Positions 60,964-64,000 of a stretch of DNA of 64,000 nucleotides are shown here, piece by piece. Position numbers and translations under genes: made by a program. The notes beneath the pieces are model-generated. The model made no database searches. It was given only the letters and a program-made list of their open reading frames with translations, and was not told where the DNA came from. Numbering within the stretch: position 1 is the first letter of the stretch; each line of letters begins with the position of its first letter. The DNA comes from Paractinoplanes brasiliensis (lineage in GTDB: Bacteria; Actinomycetota; Actinomycetes; Mycobacteriales; Micromonosporaceae): contig NZ_SNWR01000001.1 of assembly GCF_004362215.1 (NCBI RefSeq), positions 372,001-436,000 of the forward strand, written 5' to 3'.

Positions 60964-61715
60964 GACGCCTCCTCGGCCGCTGCTCCGTATGCCGAGACGT
61001 TGAACGTGCGGTAGAAGCGCTGAATGTCCTCACCGGACATCCCGGTCGCGCGCAGCAGGGCTGCCTCGGCGGCGCCGTTCGGGCTGTCGGCGGGGCCGAA
61101 GCAGCCGAAGCAGCCGCGGCCCAGGGCCGGGCAGATCGCCCCGCAGCCGGCTCGGGTCACCGGCCCGAGGCAGGGTTCTCCCCGGGCCACCACGACGCAG
61201 ACGTGGTGCCGCTGTTTGCAGTCGAAGCAGACGCTGTGCGCGGGCAGGTCGGGCTTGCGGCCGGCCAGCAGCGCGGCAAGCGTCTCAAGCAACTGCCCCT
61301 TGTCGATCGGGCAGCCGTGCAACTCGTAGTCGACGTCGACGTGCGCGGCGATCGGTGTCGAGGTGGCCAGGACGTCGAGGTAGTCGGGCCGGGCGTAGAC
61401 CACGGAGGCGAATTCGGCCACGTCGGCGTTGTTTCGTAGCGCCTGGATCCCGCCGGCGGTGGCACAGGCGCCCAGCGTGACCAGAATCCCGGAGGCCGCG
61501 CGGATCTCTTCGATCCGGGCGGCGTCGGCCGGGGTGGTGATCGAGCCCTCGACCAGAGAGACGTCGTAGGGGCCCGGCAGCACCTCACGGGACGCTTCGA
61601 GGAAGTGGGCGATACGGACCCTGTCGGCGAGGATGAGCAGTTCGTCCTCGCAGTCGAGCAGGCTGAGCTGGCATCCGTCGCAGGACGCGAACTTCCAGAC
61701 GGCGAGGGTGGTCAT
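60960..61715 (-). CDS. [NiFe]-hydrogenase small (delta) subunit
   Basis: This 251-aa iron-sulfur subunit has the proximal cluster start KFASCDGCQLSLLD and later ligands in TLGACATAGG and ELHGCPIDKGQLLE. A C-terminal Cys-rich region (PCLGPVTRAGCGAICPALGR, then GCFGCFGP) holds further 4Fe-4S ligands. It has no Tat signal, so the enzyme stays in the cytoplasm, as expected for group 3. ATG 61715 is preferred over upstream extensions, since MTTLAVWKFASCDGC is the family start. Confidence 0.95.
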   Translation of the reverse strand: MTTLAVWKFASCDGCQLSLLDCEDELLILADRVRIAHFLEASREVLPGPYDVSLVEGSITTPADAARIEEIRAASGILVTLGACATAGGIQALRNNADVAEFASVVYARPDYLDVLATSTPIAAHVDVDYELHGCPIDKGQLLETLAALLAGRKPDLPAHSVCFDCKQRHHVCVVVARGEPCLGPVTRAGCGAICPALGRGCFGCFGPADSPNGAAEAALLRATGMSGEDIQRFYRTFNVSAYGAAAEEAS

Positions 61716-62533
61716 CACAACTCCCGGACACTCATGAGGGGCTCGGCCACCGGAAAGCCGACGACCGGCCCGTCCCGGCAGATCAGCAGCGGACCGAGCT
61801 GGCAGTGGCCGCACCAGCCGAGCCCGCAGCGCATCGTGCGTTCCAGCGACACTCGGATCCGGGCCGCCGGCAAGCCCTGGGCGATCAGAGCCCGGGCGGT
61901 GAAGCGCATCATCGGTTCGGGGCCGCAGACGAAGGCGGCGGCCCTCGCCGGGTCGACGTCGACGCCCGGGACGAGCTTGGTGATCAGGCCGACGGGCCCG
62001 TCCCAGCCGGAGTCGGCGCGGTCGACGGTCACTTCCACCTGGGCCTGTCCGGCCCAGGCGGCGTACTGGTCGCGGTAGAGCAGTTCGGCGGGTTCCCGGG
62101 CACCTGTCAAGATGGTGATCCGGCCGTACTCGGCGCGGTCCGCCAGCAGCTCATCGATCACCGGCCGCAGCGGGGCGAGCCCGAGCCCGCCGGCCGCCAC
62201 GACGACGTCCAGTCCGGCCGCGGAGGCGACATCCCACGCGGTGCCGAACGGGCCCCGCACCCCGACAACGTCCCCTTCGGTGGTGTCGTGCAGCGCTTGG
62301 GTGACCGCTCCGACCGCCCGGACGGTATGCAGAAGCCGGGTGCCACTGTGCCCGCTCAGCGAGATCGGCACGTCGCCGACGCCGTACTTGGTGATCATGG
62401 CGAATTGGCCGGGCTGGAACCGTCGCAGCGGCTCCCCGATCGCGGCGAGCTCGAGAGTGACAGTGTCTGCCGTGTCCACCCGCCGATCGGTGACGCGGTG
62501 CGGGCGAGGCACGACCGGATCCATGACAGTCAT
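61715..62533 (-). CDS. Hydrogenase diaphorase (gamma) subunit, FAD/NAD(P) and 2Fe-2S
   Basis: This 272-aa ferredoxin-NADP reductase-like protein has an FAD domain with RRFQPGQFAMITKYGVGDVPISLSG. The NAD(P) domain has VVVAAGGLGLAPLRPVIDELL and AAFVCGPEPMMRFTARAL. The C-terminal 2Fe-2S ligands are in TMRCGLGWCGHCQLGPLLIC, as in the sulfhydrogenase gamma subunit and dihydroorotate dehydrogenase PyrK. It passes electrons between pyridine nucleotides and the clusters. Both ends overlap their neighbours by 1 nt, which indicates tight stoichiometry. Confidence 0.94.
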   Translation of the reverse strand: MTVMDPVVPRPHRVTDRRVDTADTVTLELAAIGEPLRRFQPGQFAMITKYGVGDVPISLSGHSGTRLLHTVRAVGAVTQALHDTTEGDVVGVRGPFGTAWDVASAAGLDVVVAAGGLGLAPLRPVIDELLADRAEYGRITILTGAREPAELLYRDQYAAWAGQAQVEVTVDRADSGWDGPVGLITKLVPGVDVDPARAAAFVCGPEPMMRFTARALIAQGLPAARIRVSLERTMRCGLGWCGHCQLGPLLICRDGPVVGFPVAEPLMSVREL

Positions 62534-63666
62534 CAGGGCTCACCGCCCACCTCGGCCGCAGCCAGCGCCGCGGCCTCACGAGTGATGTCGATGCCGGCCG
62601 GGCACCAGGCGATGCAGCGCCCGCAGCCGACGCACCCCGGCACGCCGAACTGCTCCGGCCAGGTGCCGAGCTTGTGGCTGATCCACTGCCGGTACCGCGA
62701 CTTCGCGCTGGCTCGCACCGGGCCGCCGTGCACGTACGAGAAGTCGATGTCGAAGCAGGAGTCCCACCGGCGCCACCGCTCGGCGTGCTCACCGGAGAGG
62801 TCGGTGACGTCCTCGGTGGTGGTGCAGAAGCAGGTGGGGCAGACCATGGTGCAGTTGCCGCAGGTGAGGCAGCGCGAGGCCACGTCGTCCCAGACCGGGG
62901 ACTCCCGGCCGGCCGCGAACAGGGCGGGCAACGGCTGGCCGGGCAGGCGCCGGTTGATCGCGGCGGCCGCCCGGTCGACGGCTTCGGCGGCGGACGCGAC
63001 GAGGTCGGCGCCGGCGGGCCGGGACGGCACCTCGGCGAGCACGTCAGCGCCGGCCGGGGAGCCGCTGCGCACGACGAACCGGTGCCCGCCGGTGAGCAGC
63101 TCGGTCAGCGACAGGTCGAACCCGCCGGCGGCGCCGGGTCCGGTCGCCGTCGAGGTGCAGAAGCAGGTCGCGGCCGGCTCGGTGCACTCGGCGACCACGA
63201 TGAAGGTGCCGTCGCGGCGGGAGGTGTAGACCGGGTCGGGATACCGGCCCCGCGCGAGCACCCGGTCCAGCACGTTGATCGCGGCGACGTCGCAGGGGTG
63301 CAGGCCGACAAAGGCGTAACGCTTGTCCGCGGGCGCCGGTCCGGTGGTCGTCACATCGTCGTCCGGGGCGCTGTCGGCCGACCAGAGCCGGGCCCTGGGC
63401 GGGTGCAGGAAATCCTTCGCCGACTGCGGTCCGGCGCAGTGCGCGAAGATCGCGTCGTCGGTGCGGCGGCGCAGCCGATATCGACCGGCCTCGGTGTCGG
63501 CGGCCCAGCCGCGTGGGAGTTGATCGGGCGAGGTGAGTTCGCTCAGCATGACGGCCCCGTCGCGCACGGCCGGGCCGACAATCGTATAGCCGCGCCCCCG
63601 CAAGACGGCGAAGAGCACCTCCAGGCCATCGACATCGACGAGTTGCGCTTCGTCATCGGCTCGCAT
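62533..63666 (-). CDS. Hydrogenase iron-sulfur (beta) subunit
   Basis: This 377-aa 4Fe-4S protein is of the sulfhydrogenase beta/anaerobic sulfite reductase A type. Middle motifs are RYAFVGLHPCDVAAINVLDR and CTEPAATCFCTS. The C-terminal clusters are in RCLTCGNCTMVCPTCFC and CVGCGRCIAWCPAGID. It is first in the beta-gamma-delta-alpha-protease operon. ATG 63666 follows TTGGGAGGCCCACC; the extra upstream frame is not used. The operator at 63730 lies 63 nt ahead. Confidence 0.94.
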   Translation of the reverse strand: MRADDEAQLVDVDGLEVLFAVLRGRGYTIVGPAVRDGAVMLSELTSPDQLPRGWAADTEAGRYRLRRRTDDAIFAHCAGPQSAKDFLHPPRARLWSADSAPDDDVTTTGPAPADKRYAFVGLHPCDVAAINVLDRVLARGRYPDPVYTSRRDGTFIVVAECTEPAATCFCTSTATGPGAAGGFDLSLTELLTGGHRFVVRSGSPAGADVLAEVPSRPAGADLVASAAEAVDRAAAAINRRLPGQPLPALFAAGRESPVWDDVASRCLTCGNCTMVCPTCFCTTTEDVTDLSGEHAERWRRWDSCFDIDFSYVHGGPVRASAKSRYRQWISHKLGTWPEQFGVPGCVGCGRCIAWCPAGIDITREAAALAAAEVGGEP

Positions 63667-63729
63667 GGTGGGCCTCCCAACTTGTGCACACCGTTCTCCC
63701 ACCGTGCGCGCCCTGCCGCGGCGGCGGCA

Positions 63730-63743
63730 GGGCCGTAAGTCCT
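63730..63743. promoter_or_regulatory. DosR-like operator before hydrogenase operon
   Basis: The core GGGCC-GTAA-GTCCT sits within GCAGGGCCGTAAGTCCTGAC. It lies 63 nt upstream of the hydrogenase beta-subunit start. Confidence 0.65.
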
Positions 63744-63768
63744 GACTGGCCGGTCGCCGCCCGCCGAC

Positions 63769-63782
63769 GGGGCTTTCGACCC
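63769..63782. promoter_or_regulatory. DosR-like operator before gene 63862
   Basis: The core GGGGC-TTTC-GACCC lies 79 nt before the rightward GTG at 63862. Its start is 39 bp from that of the hydrogenase box. Confidence 0.45.
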
Positions 63783-63861
63783 TGCCCGGGTGTTCCGGGC
63801 CGCCCGACAATGACGGCGACGGGCCCGCTGGGGGCAACGCCGAGCGGACGGGAGGGACGAG

Positions 63862-64000
63862 GTGCCGACGCTGCGCGAGTTGCTCGACCGGTTCCGCTCC
63901 GCCGGGCCGCCCGGTCCGCCCGCGCCGGCCGCGGTGCCGGCGGACCGGCGAAGCCGCCTGGAAGACGAGGTGGCTCCGGTCTTCGCGGCCCTGGCGAGCA
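63862..64000 (+). CDS. Start of unknown protein, cut by window end
   Basis: GTG 63862 follows GGGAGGGACGA and opens a frame of 46 residues to the window edge. It begins VPTLRELLDRFRSAGPPGPP, runs through an alanine/proline-rich linker and ends DEVAPVFAALAS. Too little is present for a family call. It diverges from the hydrogenase operon and has its own DosR-like box, so it may belong to the same programme. Confidence 0.6.
   Translation, partial: MPTLRELLDRFRSAGPPGPPAPAAVPADRRSRLEDEVAPVFAALAS

Noticed and set aside
1..64000. tRNA, rRNA, CRISPR, integrase or insertion-sequence genes
   Set aside because: I looked for conserved motifs and repeat structure on both strands and found none. Absence by eye is not proof for small RNAs.

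Overview
The window is high-GC, densely packed DNA with GTG starts, ATGA stop/start overlaps and terminators without U-tracts, so it comes from an actinomycete. Micromonosporaceae (Actinoplanes-like) is my best guess, but the sequence alone does not prove it. Almost the whole window reads as one large hypoxia/dormancy island of the DosR (DevR) type. It encodes a response regulator nearly superimposable on Mycobacterium tuberculosis DosR. It also holds about nine universal stress proteins, three Acg-type nitroreductases, and relatives of the M. tuberculosis DosR-regulon genes Rv2004c, Rv0569, tgs1 and ctpF.

Layout. 1-4.3 kb: a truncated zinc alcohol dehydrogenase, diverging from ppdK and a small membrane protein; dosR lies on the other strand. 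4.4-16.9 kb: a GNAT/NDP-forming acyl-CoA synthetase-like protein, seven USP-domain genes, a class I aldolase, a Ddn-like flavin/F420 protein, DoxX, an Acg nitroreductase and phosphoglycerate mutase. 17-24.7 kb: adhE behind a perfect DosR palindrome, a second Acg protein, a plsB-plsC pair and a flavodoxin-like protein. 24.7-32.1 kb: a decayed acyl-CoA synthetase paralogue, an Rv2004c-like kinase, an Xre regulator, a patatin lipase, a wax-ester/diacylglycerol acyltransferase and a fatty acyl-CoA ligase. 32.2-37.2 kb: a deacetylase-glycosyltransferase fusion and an ABC-2 exporter. 37.3-49.7 kb: a CtpF-like P-type ATPase, a DUF1918 protein, a USP, a CoA-binding protein without its phospho-histidine, a third Acg protein, a DUF4389 protein, an acyltransferase-3, a GH65 phosphorylase and a gutted Ser/Thr kinase. 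49.7-58.3 kb: a TPR-like membrane protein, a USP, ABC transporter genes and an alpha/beta hydrolase. 58.4-63.7 kb: a USP fragment, hypC, a maturation protease and a four-subunit group 3b-type [NiFe]-hydrogenase. A divergent gene is cut by the window end.

How it fits together. Most transcription units are preceded by a palindrome of the form RGGMC-N4-GKCCC, usually 50-70 nt before the start codon. The copy before adhE is TCGGGACTTAAGTCCCGA, which matches the published mycobacterial DosR box. If these are operators, DosR would switch on a full oxygen-limitation programme. That programme would cover lower-glycolytic and pyrophosphate-linked steps (aldolase, phosphoglycerate mutase, PPDK), disposal of reductant as ethanol (AdhE) and H2 (hydrogenase), storage lipid synthesis and breakdown, nucleotide-binding stress proteins, and protein-acetylation or CoA-sensing proteins. 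No DosS/DosT-type sensor kinase is visible here. Several genes are decayed or pared down (24.7-26.1 kb, 49.3-49.7 kb, 58.4-59.1 kb), so the island has been undergoing duplication and loss. I saw no tRNA, rRNA, CRISPR array, IS element or integrase.
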